Source of the DNA: an uncultured Chryseobacterium sp.
GTDB taxonomy: Bacteria; Bacteroidota; Bacteroidia; Flavobacteriales; Weeksellaceae
Assembly: GCA_913774355.1 (NCBI GenBank)
Contig: CAJYGB010000035.1
Span: forward strand, 1-64,000
Direction: 5' to 3'
Length of the DNA stretch: 64,000 nucleotides
In this document: piece after piece, positions 8,812 to 17,485 of the stretch
How positions within the stretch are numbered: the stretch's first letter is position 1
How the letters are laid out: each line of letters opens with the position of its first letter
The notes under the pieces: model-generated
What the model was told of the DNA's origin: nothing
Databases searched by the model: none
The model's input: the letters and a program-made list of their open reading frames with translations, nothing else
Program-made: the position numbers and the translations under genes

Positions 8812-9156
8812 GTGAAAAATTATGCCAAAGTGAGAAGAATTAAACAAATCTCTTTAATCATCCTTTTAGCAGGCGTTTTCTCCTGCAACGAAAAAGAATA
8901 CAAGGAAGACGAAGTCAGCAGCATCGATAAAAAAGCTTCGATCGAAACGGAACTTTCAGTAGAGCATATCGATACGGCCGATGTGTTGGTCACCCGGCAC
9001 AAAATCTGGAAGGATAAAAAGCTTTTTAAAGAAATTATAAAAAGAGATACGATCCCAGGTCTGGGCGATACACTGATGGAATCTGAAGATAAAGAGGGGG
9101 TTATTCATAAAGACCATACGAAAAAGGATTACGAATTTTATATCACGGTACAATAA
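8812..9156 (+). CDS. Putative lipoprotein, unknown function
   Basis: 114 residues from a GTG start, with a lipobox in LAGVFSCNEKE. The mature part is charged and rich in Asp, Glu, Lys and Thr, with no recognised domain. The stop codon overlaps the ATG of the next gene by one base, and the pair lies directly before a glutathionylspermidine-synthase-like gene, so the three genes are probably one operon. Confidence 0.7.
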   Translation: MKNYAKVRRIKQISLIILLAGVFSCNEKEYKEDEVSSIDKKASIETELSVEHIDTADVLVTRHKIWKDKKLFKEIIKRDTIPGLGDTLMESEDKEGVIHKDHTKKDYEFYITVQ

Positions 9157-9488
9157 TGAAAAAATCGGGTTCTGTAAAATTGCTTTTCGTAACGGGAATC
9201 CTTGCGGCCTGTTCGCAGGAAAAACCCAAAGAGGATTGGAAGAATGAGAAAAAGGTCTACATGAGATCGGATACCACGGCATCCTATTCCAGGACGCATG
9301 GCTTTATGCCGGGCTTTTTCTGGTATCACGCGTTCCGGCCATACGGAGCTTACAGCAACGGAGGCTATCATAGAACAGGCTATTACAGCGACGCCATCAG
9401 TTCAAAATCGAATATCGGCAGAAGTTCTTACAAAGGAAGTGTAATCAGAGGCGGACTGGGAAGGAGCGGATTCAGGGCATCATCGTAA
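9156..9488 (+). CDS. Putative lipoprotein, Gly/Ser/Tyr-rich, possibly YgiB-like
   Basis: 110 residues, lipobox LAACSQEKP near residue 19. The mature part is rich in Tyr, Gly and Ser and ends with short RGG/SGF patterns (IRGGLGRSGF). Starts inside the stop of the previous gene and ends 2 bp before the next. In Escherichia coli the YgiC ATP-grasp protein is encoded next to YgiB, a secreted protein with an RGGFG-type tail. The resemblance in position and tail is suggestive, but the similarity is too weak to assign the family. Confidence 0.65.
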   Translation: MKKSGSVKLLFVTGILAACSQEKPKEDWKNEKKVYMRSDTTASYSRTHGFMPGFFWYHAFRPYGAYSNGGYHRTGYYSDAISSKSNIGRSSYKGSVIRGGLGRSGFRASS

Positions 9489-9490
9489 TT

Positions 9491-10621
9491 ATGAAAAGAA
9501 CAGCATCACCATTCCGGAAAAACTGGGAAGAAAAGCTTGAAGCCTTAGGCTTCGGCTACCATTCCCTGGAAGGGCTTTACTGGGACGAAAGCCATTATTA
9601 TGAGCTCTCCATGCAGGAGATCGATACGATTGAAAAAGCAACGGCCGAACTGTGGCAGATGTGCCTCGAAGCGGTGGATTATATCATTGAGAAAAACCTT
9701 TGGCACCGTTTCAGCATTCCCGAATGGTTTAGAAATTATATCGTCACCAGTTGGGAAGAAGACCATCCTTCAATATACGGAAGATTCGATTTCGGTTTTG
9801 ACGGGAAAAACCTGAAGCTGCTTGAATTCAATGCGGATACGCCGACTTCGCTGTATGAAGCCTCCGTAATCCAATGGTACTGGCTGCAGGAAATGTTTCC
9901 GGAAAAAGACCAGTTCAATTCCATTCATGAAAAGCTGGTGGACTACTGGAAATATCTTACCAAATATATGAATCCGCATTATATCTATTTCGCTTCCCTT
10001 ACGAATATCGAAGATGTGACGAATGTGGAATACCTTCGCGACTGTGCAACACAGGCGGGCTTCGAGACAGAATTTATTCCCATTCAGGATATTGGCTGGG
10101 CGGAAGAAATTAAGGAATTTATTGCCGGTGACGGTTCCATTATGGATTATATTTTCAAGCTGTACCCTTACGAATGGATTTTGGAAGACGGCTTCGGAGA
10201 GAAACTGGTCGAAAACGGATTCCGTTCCCAATGGATCGAGCCGGCCTGGAAGATCCTTCTTTCTTCAAAAGCTATTTTACCCGTACTTTGGGAAATGTAT
10301 CCGGATCATCCGTGTCTGCTGCCTGCTTATTTTGAGCAGAAAGACTTAAAAGATTTCGCTAAAAAACCGATTTATTCCAGGGAAGGTGCCAACATCACTT
10401 TATACAAGAATGGTAAGACTGCAGAAGAGAATTCAGGAGCCTATGGCAAAGAGGGCTTTATTTACCAGCAGTTATTTGATCTTCCAGACCTTGATGGGAA
10501 TTATCCAGTGATCGGAAGCTGGGTAATCGGTCAGGAACCTGCCGGCATCGGCATCAGGGAAAGTGTTCACCTGATTACCAATAACCAGAGCCGTTTTGTT
10601 CCGCATCTGATCAGCGGTTGA
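9491..10621 (+). CDS. Glutathionylspermidine synthase-like ATP-grasp protein (YgiC/YjfC type)
   Basis: 376 residues, matching the C-terminal synthetase domain of glutathionylspermidine synthase. Visible landmarks are RFDFGFDG, KLLEFNADTPTSLYEASVIQW, FKLYPYEWI, the Arg/Glu segment YSREGANITL, and IGSWVIGQEPAGIGIRES at the end. The protein lacks the N-terminal amidase domain of the bifunctional enzyme, as in YgiC/YjfC, whose substrates are not firmly known; ligation of a peptide to an amine with ATP is inferred. Its 3' end overlaps the convergent sulfatase-type gene by 11 bp. Confidence 0.88.
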   Translation: MKRTASPFRKNWEEKLEALGFGYHSLEGLYWDESHYYELSMQEIDTIEKATAELWQMCLEAVDYIIEKNLWHRFSIPEWFRNYIVTSWEEDHPSIYGRFDFGFDGKNLKLLEFNADTPTSLYEASVIQWYWLQEMFPEKDQFNSIHEKLVDYWKYLTKYMNPHYIYFASLTNIEDVTNVEYLRDCATQAGFETEFIPIQDIGWAEEIKEFIAGDGSIMDYIFKLYPYEWILEDGFGEKLVENGFRSQWIEPAWKILLSSKAILPVLWEMYPDHPCLLPAYFEQKDLKDFAKKPIYSREGANITLYKNGKTAEENSGAYGKEGFIYQQLFDLPDLDGNYPVIGSWVIGQEPAGIGIRESVHLITNNQSRFVPHLISG

Positions 10622-12695
10622 GCATGTCCTTTTTCAGCCAGTAGGAAGTGGATTGGTAAGCGGAAATCGTGGCGTTTACCAGCTGCTTGTTCTGATCTTT
10701 TTCTTTTAGCGGATTTTCGTCAAAATAAAGGTTGAATTCAGAAGAAAGATTGTTTTTCTGCTGAACCAAAGAATATTGTTTCACTTTCCGTACCGGGGAA
10801 ATAATGGTCAGGTGATTATCTTTTATAAATCCTAAATCCTGGTAGGTTGCCACATAGGCCTTTGGCTGAAATTCTTTCGTGAAGACATCCTGGCCAAGGA
10901 ATTTCGACTGATAATTAAAGTTCAAGAGGCCGAAAAGGGTCGGCATAACGTCGATCTGCGACATGGTTTGGGTAAACTTCTGAGGGTGGATAAAACCTTC
11001 AGAGAAAATCATCGCCGGAATACGGTATTTATCCATCGGAAGTTCCGTATCGCCTGCGCTGGAAGCGCAATGGTCGGCAATGACCACAAATACGGTATTT
11101 TTGTACCAGCTCTGTTTTTTTGCCATTTCAAAGAATTTTCTAAGGGCATAATCCGTATATTTTACGCCTCCTTCACGGGATTTGGCATCGCCGGGAATAT
11201 CGATCTTTCCGTTCGGATAAGTGAAAGGGCGATGGTTGGAAACCGTCATCCAATGGTTGAAGAACGGCTTTCCGGATTTCGCTTCCGCATTCATTGTGCT
11301 GATGGCTTTTTTGGCCATGTCTTCATCGGCTACGCCCCATACATTGGCAAAGGTGATTTCTTCCGGGGTAAAGTTGTTCCGGTCTACGATGTCATAGCCG
11401 TTCCCTTTATAGAAATCCTCCATATTGTCGAAATAGCTGTAGCCGCCGTATAGAAATTTTACATCATAGCCTTTTGACTTAAAGACGTTGCCTGTAGTAA
11501 ATTTATTTTTGTTATTTTCTCTTTTGATAATGCTTTCCCCGGCCGTTGGCGGAATGCAGAGCGTTAATGCCTCAAGTCCGCGGACTGTTCTGTTTCCGGT
11601 AGCATAAAGATTGGTAAACATCAATGATTTATCGGCCAGGCTATCCAGGAACGGGGTGATTTTCTGAGTATTCCCATAATGCGCCAGGAAATCCGCAGAT
11701 AAGCTTTCAATGGAGATGAGCACCACATTTTTCTTCAGTTCCGGACCGGCAGCAATAATATTTCGTTTTAACGCAGGGGGCGCAAACTGGCTTAAAAAGT
11801 TCTTTTCTGCCTGCTGCTGATTGATTTCAGGGTAAAACTGGAAATAATCGAGTTCGTTGTGGGTAAACGCCCAGTAAAATTTCGGAAGTCCGTTCGCCTG
11901 GATTTCTTCCCCGAAAACATTATCACCTTTGATTTTTGTCGTAAAGCTCAATCCCAAGATGCTGATTCCGCAGAGAACCAAATAAGCGCCTATTAGAAGA
12001 GCCTTCTGCTTCAGATTGGGAAGTTCGGAAAGTTCGTTTTTTGTTTTCCGGTATATGGACACGGTGATTGTAAGGGTTACCGCAGCAATAACCAGGAATA
12101 AAGGGACTACCGGATAGCTTTCCATAATATTGCCGATAACTTCGTTGGTGTAGATGAGGTAATCTACGGCAATAAAGTTATATCTGAGACCAAATTCATT
12201 GTAAAAGAAATATTCGCTTACAGCGTTGAAAACAATCGATAAAACATAAATGAAAAGCGTGATAAAATACAGACTGTTTCTTATCTGACGACGTTTTGCC
12301 GGAAGGAAAAGCATCAGCGCAAAAAAGATGATCTTAATGGCGATAAAAGCCAACGCTATTTCCGCAACAGATCCTCCGTATTGTTTAAATATATTATTGG
12401 GAATAAGAAGAATATACAGAAACAACAGAACGAGGATGCCTAAAATGATCTGTCCGTATGGCTTCTGGTATTTTGAGTTGGATAGAAATAAAAAATACAG
12501 GGCCAGGAACGGGCAGATTAAAATAAAAACCAGCACGTCATTCAATACTCCGGTCAGCAGGATTTTCAGAATTTCAAAAATACCGAAACTTGCCGTTGTA
12601 ATCGGATGGTATAAAAAAATAATTCTCGTAATAAGGGAGATCGTAAGGTATAGAGCCCCCAAATAGAGGAAAGGTCTGATTTTTTGAAGGAACAT
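10611..12695 (-). CDS. LTA synthase family membrane phosphotransferase/sulfatase
   Basis: 694 residues. About five membrane helices lie in residues 1-250, followed by a periplasmic alkaline-phosphatase-superfamily domain. Likely catalytic and metal-binding residues are E330 (VVLISIESL), the Thr nucleophile T370 (NRTVRGLEAL), H488 (SNHRPF) and D541/H542 (VIADHCASS). In Gram-positives such enzymes polymerise glycerol phosphate; Gram-negative homologues transfer phosphoglycerol or phosphoethanolamine to envelope glycans or lipids. The substrate here is unknown. The gene is monocistronic and convergent with the ATP-grasp gene. Confidence 0.88.
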   Translation of the reverse strand: MFLQKIRPFLYLGALYLTISLITRIIFLYHPITTASFGIFEILKILLTGVLNDVLVFILICPFLALYFLFLSNSKYQKPYGQIILGILVLLFLYILLIPNNIFKQYGGSVAEIALAFIAIKIIFFALMLFLPAKRRQIRNSLYFITLFIYVLSIVFNAVSEYFFYNEFGLRYNFIAVDYLIYTNEVIGNIMESYPVVPLFLVIAAVTLTITVSIYRKTKNELSELPNLKQKALLIGAYLVLCGISILGLSFTTKIKGDNVFGEEIQANGLPKFYWAFTHNELDYFQFYPEINQQQAEKNFLSQFAPPALKRNIIAAGPELKKNVVLISIESLSADFLAHYGNTQKITPFLDSLADKSLMFTNLYATGNRTVRGLEALTLCIPPTAGESIIKRENNKNKFTTGNVFKSKGYDVKFLYGGYSYFDNMEDFYKGNGYDIVDRNNFTPEEITFANVWGVADEDMAKKAISTMNAEAKSGKPFFNHWMTVSNHRPFTYPNGKIDIPGDAKSREGGVKYTDYALRKFFEMAKKQSWYKNTVFVVIADHCASSAGDTELPMDKYRIPAMIFSEGFIHPQKFTQTMSQIDVMPTLFGLLNFNYQSKFLGQDVFTKEFQPKAYVATYQDLGFIKDNHLTIISPVRKVKQYSLVQQKNNLSSEFNLYFDENPLKEKDQNKQLVNATISAYQSTSYWLKKDMLNR

Positions 12696-12870
12696 CTTTG
12701 TGAGCAGAATATTAATTTTTACAAAAATAAGTATTGGCTATTATCCTTTACCATAATTCCGTAAAATATGATAAAAATTAGAAACTTTATAAATGGTTAA
12801 AAAAACATTAAAAAATTAATATTATAACAGCTTAATTTTCATTCTTTTTTGTGGTATTTGCAAACAGGAA

Positions 12871-12891
12871 AGGACTATTTTTTATAGTCCT
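12871..12891 (-). terminator. Hairpin downstream of ribH
   Basis: An 8-bp stem (12871-12878 with 12884-12891, AGGACTAT/ATAGTCCT) lies about 30 bp past the ribH stop. The T run after it on the minus strand is short and broken by C, so it is a moderate terminator candidate. Confidence 0.45.
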
Positions 12892-12900
12892 CAATATTTT

Positions 12901-12916
12901 GATACCAATTGGTATC
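12901..12916. repeat. Perfect 16-bp palindrome just past the ribH stop
   Basis: GATACCAATTGGTATC at 12901-12916 lies 3 bp beyond the ribH stop codon. It could be part of the 3' hairpin structure or a protein site; nothing else supports a function. Confidence 0.4.
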
Positions 12917-12919
12917 ATC

Positions 12920-13438
12920 TTATGAATGGCCAAAGCCGATATTCCCTTTTTTACCGGAAAGGTTTTTTCTGAAGTCGATCATTCTCAGGGCAGTAACGGC
13001 TGCCTCCACACCTTTGTTTCCCAGATCCCCGCCGCTTCTTGCAATAGATTGTTCTTTGGTATCATCTGTCAGAATACAGAAAATCGTTGGGGTATCGGTT
13101 AAGATGTTGCAGTCTTTGATGCCCTGGGCTACTGCCGAGCATACATAATCGAAGTGAGGGGTTTCCCCGCGGATCACACATCCGATGGAGATTACCGCAT
13201 CAAATTTACGCTCTTTGCAAAGCTGCATGCTTGCATAATTCAGTTCAAAAGCACCCGGAACCGGAAAAAGTCTGATGTTCTCAGGTTTTACGCCTTCCTT
13301 ATGAAGGATTTCCAGGGCTGCATCACGTAAGTTATAGGTTACAAAATCATTCCACTCAGAAAAAACAATGCCGATAGAAAACTCATCGGCATTGGTTATA
13401 TGAAGTGGCTTGTAATCGGAGAGATTAACTGTTGCCAT
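12920..13438 (-). CDS. ribH: 6,7-dimethyl-8-ribityllumazine synthase
   Basis: Penultimate enzyme of riboflavin synthesis; condenses 5-amino-6-ribitylamino-uracil with dihydroxybutanone phosphate and assembles as pentamers or capsids. The 172-residue protein shows the family blocks SEWNDFVTYNL, FPVPGAFELNYA, GCVIRGETPHFDYVC (containing the catalytic His), and GNKGVEAA. It follows the TPR gene by 3 bp on the same strand, so the two are probably co-transcribed. The other rib genes are not in the window. Confidence 0.96.
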   Translation of the reverse strand: MATVNLSDYKPLHITNADEFSIGIVFSEWNDFVTYNLRDAALEILHKEGVKPENIRLFPVPGAFELNYASMQLCKERKFDAVISIGCVIRGETPHFDYVCSAVAQGIKDCNILTDTPTIFCILTDDTKEQSIARSGGDLGNKGVEAAVTALRMIDFRKNLSGKKGNIGFGHS

Positions 13439-13441
13439 TGT

Positions 13442-14137
13442 TTAGTAATATTTAGTCATTTCGATATAAGAATCCGACATTCCGTTGTCGTAGTCCTGGT
13501 ATTTTTCGTCTATAGTAGCGAAATATTTTTTAGCGTCTGCATTTTTCTTCAATCCTAAAGCAAGAATTCCCGCTTTTCTTGTGAAATAGTAAGTCGTGTA
13601 AGGATCGTCTGAAGCGGATGCTGCTTTATCCAGAAGCTGTAACGCTTCATCGTTTTTGTTAAGACCTGATTTCGCATCAGCCATCGCGCCATACTTCATG
13701 GCCATCAATGTTTTGTTGTCGGATGAAAATTTGTCAAGAAGATCATAAGCTTCCTGAAATTTCCCTTCTTTAAACTTCAATAAACCGGCATTGTAAGCAG
13801 AAAGCTCACCGATTGCTGTCCCGGAATATTCATCGTATGTTCCCAGGAAGCCTGGATTTGCAGCAGATTTTCCACCCAGTGCTTCTTTGTCTTTCCCTTC
13901 GGCAAGATTTTTCTGAGCTGCCAGGAAGCTTTTTACAGCTTCAACATTTTTAGGAGCTACAACAAATTGTTTGTAACCGAAGAAACCCAGAACTCCTAAA
14001 ACAAGTAATCCGAAAACAACCGCCAAAGGCTTTGAATATTTTTCAATGAATCTTTCTGTGTTTAAAGCTTCTCTGTCAAGATCTTTAAAAAACTCAACCG
14101 TTTCTTTTCCCTCTTGCTCGTTTGTAAGTTTTGCCAT
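13442..14137 (-). CDS. Single-pass membrane TPR protein
   Basis: 231 residues. A cytosolic N-terminus (EFFKDLDREALNTERFIEKY) precedes one membrane helix at about 40-58 and then tetratricopeptide-type helices such as FKEGKFQEAYDLLDKF and NDEALQLLDKAA. The layout resembles YfgM-type proteins, which in gammaproteobacteria act in periplasmic chaperone networks. That role is only an analogy. The gene sits 3 bp upstream of ribH. Confidence 0.8.
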   Translation of the reverse strand: MAKLTNEQEGKETVEFFKDLDREALNTERFIEKYSKPLAVVFGLLVLGVLGFFGYKQFVVAPKNVEAVKSFLAAQKNLAEGKDKEALGGKSAANPGFLGTYDEYSGTAIGELSAYNAGLLKFKEGKFQEAYDLLDKFSSDNKTLMAMKYGAMADAKSGLNKNDEALQLLDKAASASDDPYTTYYFTRKAGILALGLKKNADAKKYFATIDEKYQDYDNGMSDSYIEMTKYY

Positions 14138-14265
14138 AAATTATTAAAAATTGAAATGCAAATTTAATTGTTTCTGAATGATTTACAAAATACTTTCTGT
14201 GTATTATTGAGGAAATATTATGAAATATCAGTCATCCGCTGCGGAATTACGGTTTTCTGTCATGA

Positions 14266-14300
14266 AAAATGCTCTATAAAACGGATTCATAGAGCATTTT
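14266..14300 (-). terminator. Terminator of apt
   Basis: A 12-bp perfect stem (14266-14277 with 14289-14300) ends in a T run on the minus strand, 18 bp past the apt stop. Confidence 0.75.
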
Positions 14301-14317
14301 AATTGTATAGTGAAAGG

Positions 14318-14854
14318 TTAATATTCTAAAATATGATAAACCTCTGCATTGAATTTTTTCAGTTTTTCTTCTCCTTTCAGGTCTTTTAAACCGATCAGAA
14401 AGCTGAACTGCGCAACGGTTGCCCCTTGCTTTTCCACAAGTTTGGCTGCTGCTTCGGTTGTGCCGCCGGTGGCCAGAAGATCATCATGGATCAATATTCT
14501 TTGCCCGGGTCTGATTTGTCCTTGGCGGGTCTCAATTACTGCGCTTCCGTATTCCAGGTCATATTGTTCCGAAATCACCGGAGGCGGCAGTTTTCCTGCT
14601 TTCCGGATGAGGATGAAAGGAATTTCCAGAGCCACTGCAATGGCAATCCCGAAAAGATACCCGCGGCTTTCGATTCCGCATACGGCATCTACTTTTCCTT
14701 TGCTCACTGCCGCCAGATCTGCAATAACCTCTTCATATAACTTTGAATCCAGGAAAACGGGGGAAATATCCTTAAACTGAATTCCGGGGATCGGAAAGTC
14801 AGGGATATTTTCGATAGTGTCTTCCAGTTTCCGGATTAATTCCTGTGATGCCAT
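14318..14854 (-). CDS. apt: Adenine phosphoribosyltransferase
   Basis: Purine salvage: adenine plus PRPP gives AMP. The 178-residue protein has the type I PRTase fold with the PRPP loop ILIHDDLLATGGTTEAA and the N-terminal landmark IPDFPIPGIQFKDISP. CGIESRGYLFG forms the adenine-side loop. It lies 6 bp downstream of a lipoprotein gene on the same strand and is followed by a terminator, so the two form a short operon. Confidence 0.96.
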   Translation of the reverse strand: MASQELIRKLEDTIENIPDFPIPGIQFKDISPVFLDSKLYEEVIADLAAVSKGKVDAVCGIESRGYLFGIAIAVALEIPFILIRKAGKLPPPVISEQYDLEYGSAVIETRQGQIRPGQRILIHDDLLATGGTTEAAAKLVEKQGATVAQFSFLIGLKDLKGEEKLKKFNAEVYHILEY

Positions 14855-14860
14855 TCTTTT

Positions 14861-16066
14861 TTATGGATTGATTCTGTAGCTGGAAATTTTCCAGTCTCCG
14901 TTTACATTTTTAAGTCCGAAGGTTACTTTCAGGGCTGTGGTCTTACCGCTTTTATCCGTCACGTCGTAGGTTGCATTTACACTTGCGGAATTGGTATTGG
15001 CAGCGTTGGTGGTAATATTTTTTACGCTAACATTTTTCACCGATCCGAAACCTGAAGTAGGATTGGCAAAAGATTCATAGCTTCCCCAGTTTGGATTGCT
15101 GGCTGCGCTGTAAGCGGCTTTCAGATTCTGAGCACTAACGTTGTTTAAAAATCCTGTTACCGTTGTTTTAGGATCTGCTGCCGGCTGCTTCGGGGTGGCC
15201 GGTGTTGCAGCCGGAGTCGTAGCATTGGGATCGGTACCGGTTGCCGGGATCGTGGCATTGGGATTGTTCGGATCGATTACCGCAGGGTCCTGGGGCGCTG
15301 CCAGGGAATCCACTTTAGGTGGAGCAGGAACTTTCAGCAGGTCAGGATTTACATCTAATCCTACTTTTGTCATCTTGAATGTTTTCGCCGTTGTTTTTAC
15401 GGAAACGGTGATGTCTATTTTGTTATCCATTACCTTGGCTGCCGGAATGGAAGAGAATTTTAAATTAAATCCTTTGAAATTATTATCCTGCATTAGGTTT
15501 TTTGCCGTTAATAATTTTACGCCGTTGCTGAAGACTTCCAGGGTCGCTTCAAGTCCGGCTCCTGTAAAGGATACGGGATTTCCCGCATTGTCCACCAGCC
15601 TTGGGATAATCTGGATCGCTGTCGGTGCGCCCAGTCCGTCATCGCCGGTAGGTCTCGTTGTAATGCTTAAAGAATTTGCTTTTACGTCGTTCGCATCACT
15701 TTCTTTCGCCTTATCATCTCCGAAAATATTCATTTCTCCAAGAGACGGTGGAGCGGTACTGGCCCATTCGATTCCGTTTTTCTGGGCTACCTGGTCTGCC
15801 ATGGCCATGATTTCAGGAACTTTCTTTCCGTCGATCAGCTGGCCAAGGGCTTTAAGTTCGGCAACGTCGCCGTCTGCCTCTACACCGAAAGTTTTTAATA
15901 TGTAAAGAGCTTCATTAAATTTTATTTGTTTAATGGTCGAAAGACTGGCCGTCATATCATTGATACTCGACTGTAAGGTTTTGGTATTAGTAGCATCTAC
16001 ATGATCTTTCTTGCATGCTGTAAACAACAACAGGCTGAAGATGAGTAGAAAGGACAATTTTTTCAT
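14861..16066 (-). CDS. Lipoprotein with Pro/Thr/Ala linker and NTF2-like C-terminal domain
   Basis: 401 residues, lipobox LLLFTACKK with C18. The N-terminal half (about 20-240) is probably a beta-rich domain of unknown family. Residues 245-300 are a Pro/Ala/Thr/Asn linker. The last 105 residues look like a small NTF2-like fold (TVTGFLNNVSAQNLKAAYS to KVTFGLKNVNGDWKISSYR), as in DUF4878-type lipoproteins. Probably anchored in the outer membrane; function unknown. Upstream of apt by 6 bp. Confidence 0.75.
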   Translation of the reverse strand: MKKLSFLLIFSLLLFTACKKDHVDATNTKTLQSSINDMTASLSTIKQIKFNEALYILKTFGVEADGDVAELKALGQLIDGKKVPEIMAMADQVAQKNGIEWASTAPPSLGEMNIFGDDKAKESDANDVKANSLSITTRPTGDDGLGAPTAIQIIPRLVDNAGNPVSFTGAGLEATLEVFSNGVKLLTAKNLMQDNNFKGFNLKFSSIPAAKVMDNKIDITVSVKTTAKTFKMTKVGLDVNPDLLKVPAPPKVDSLAAPQDPAVIDPNNPNATIPATGTDPNATTPAATPATPKQPAADPKTTVTGFLNNVSAQNLKAAYSAASNPNWGSYESFANPTSGFGSVKNVSVKNITTNAANTNSASVNATYDVTDKSGKTTALKVTFGLKNVNGDWKISSYRINP

Positions 16067-16128
16067 TTTTTTCCGTTTGCCACAAATTTAGTAAAAACCG
16101 TTTATGTGTACGTGTTTTTATTTTCTTT

Positions 16129-16998
16129 TTATTTATTCGTAACGGCAAGCTCAATGCTGTTGTTGTTTTTTGCAATGTGTTCCTTCATTTGTTTTTCTGC
16201 ATCCCTCATTTCTTTCGACAGGGAGAAGTCATCAGATATTTTTACATCTGAGGGAATCTGGCCCATCATCTGTCTGATCCCTGCAAGGGGATCTTTTTTA
16301 TGTTGGTCGTATTTTTCCGTAAACTTTTCTTTTGTGATTTCTTTGGAAGCAAATAGTCCAGTCTGTTTCATTAATCCTTCTACCGCTGAAGCTTCCGCGA
16401 TATGATCTGTTTTCCTGTTGCCTTTCAGTTCCCAGGAATAGTTCCCTGCTTCATCGCCGATTTTTACAATTAATCCCGGCAGCCCGTAAAATTTATATGG
16501 CCCGTCTTGGAAAGGGATTTCTGTGGTAAACCAGGCGATCCATTTTCTTCCGCCGAAATCGGTTGTTGCTTTCTGTGTATTATATATCCCTATTTTTTGT
16601 TTCTCCTCTGAAATTTTCCAGATCAGGCTTGGATTTTCGCGGTAGGAATAATAATCCATGCCAATGCGGTCCTTATACAGCACTTCATGGATCGGGTAGC
16701 TTTTTGCAATCTGATGCATAAATTGCGTACGTCTATTACCCATTCTCTTGAAATCCGGGAATCCCGTATTTGAAGCTTCTTTTATGATTACATTTGTTAT
16801 TGAATCGATCTGAATGTTTTCGTAAGACTGATAAAAGGATTTGTCCTGATCAATGTCCAGTACCATCATTTCTTTTTCCAGTTTTGCAGAATCTTTATTG
16901 GGCTTGTAGGTCATCTCGTAGAAAAACCGGTTTGCTGAGTTTTGTGCATTAAGTAAAACCATTGTTGTGGTTAGAATAATCTGAAATACTTTTTTCAT
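16129..16998 (-). CDS. GLPGLI family secreted protein
   Basis: 289 residues, signal peptide at about 1-19 (ending LLNAQ). The motif GLPGLIVKIGDEAGNYSWEL follows DGPYKFY, and KWIAWFTTEIPF matches the other two GLPGLI proteins here. It lacks their Gly-rich tail and ends in a Lys/Asn/Glu-rich stretch. Third paralogue in the window, on the opposite strand. Function unknown. Confidence 0.87.
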   Translation of the reverse strand: MKKVFQIILTTTMVLLNAQNSANRFFYEMTYKPNKDSAKLEKEMMVLDIDQDKSFYQSYENIQIDSITNVIIKEASNTGFPDFKRMGNRRTQFMHQIAKSYPIHEVLYKDRIGMDYYSYRENPSLIWKISEEKQKIGIYNTQKATTDFGGRKWIAWFTTEIPFQDGPYKFYGLPGLIVKIGDEAGNYSWELKGNRKTDHIAEASAVEGLMKQTGLFASKEITKEKFTEKYDQHKKDPLAGIRQMMGQIPSDVKISDDFSLSKEMRDAEKQMKEHIAKNNNSIELAVTNK

Positions 16999-17076
16999 AA
17001 CAGAAGTTTTTACAGTGTTATATTTAATTTTTGGTATTGGTTGAATTTGTATTTTGTTTCTCTTTCAGGTTTCCTT

Positions 17077-17241
17077 TTAAGAAAGGGTTACATAGGTATT
17101 AAAGCTGCCTTTTACAGAGAGGTACTTTGCAGAAACTATTGGCTGTTGTTTACCCTTTTTTTCAAAAGCTGAAGTACTGCTTTGTGCATTTATCGGGCTG
17201 TAAAATGTGATCATTAAGAATAACGGCTTACTTTTTTTCAT
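17077..17241 (-). pseudogene. Decayed paralogue of the upstream secreted protein (54 codons)
   Basis: An ATG at 17241 opens a 54-codon frame ending at TAA 17077-17079. It begins with a signal-peptide-like segment ending INAQ and ends AKYLSVKGSFNTYVTLS. That end matches residues 109-125 (AKYIFVKGNFNAYVTLN) of the 336-residue protein encoded just upstream on the same strand, 12 of 17 identical. The intervening part of the parent is missing or eroded and the frame stops shortly after the match. It is therefore probably a deleted duplicate; a functional micro-protein cannot be excluded. Confidence 0.65.
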
Positions 17242-17341
17242 ACTATATTATTTATTGGTGATTAATCAATTCTGCTATTTGTAAGACAACGTAAGCGGCA
17301 GAAAGGTTTCAGGCTGTGGATATTTTTTTATCATAGAATAT

Positions 17342-17370
17342 AAAAGACCGACGCCAGCCATCGGTCTTTT
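17342..17370. terminator. Hairpin terminator downstream of 17486 gene
   Basis: A 10-bp stem AAAAGACCGA (17342-17351) with TCGGTCTTTT (17361-17370) has A/T runs on both sides and can work in either direction. It lies about 115 bp past the stop at 17486. The rest of 17242-17485 shows no gene. Confidence 0.7.
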
Positions 17371-17485
17371 GTTTTTAATTTGCAAAATATTCTATGAAAA
17401 TGTCGGTGAATTTTAGAGTACCAATGAAATTTCCGCTCGCTTATTTTTCTAACTAAAAAAATATGAACATGCGCAGGGCAATATT

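Noticed and set aside
10968..11453. 161-codon plus-strand frame inside the LTA-synthase gene
   Set aside because: Opposite strand of the conserved catalytic domain; shadow.
15141..15905. Long open frame on plus opposite the NTF2-like lipoprotein gene
   Set aside because: It lies wholly within a clear minus-strand lipoprotein gene, has no family features, and its composition is that of an antisense shadow.
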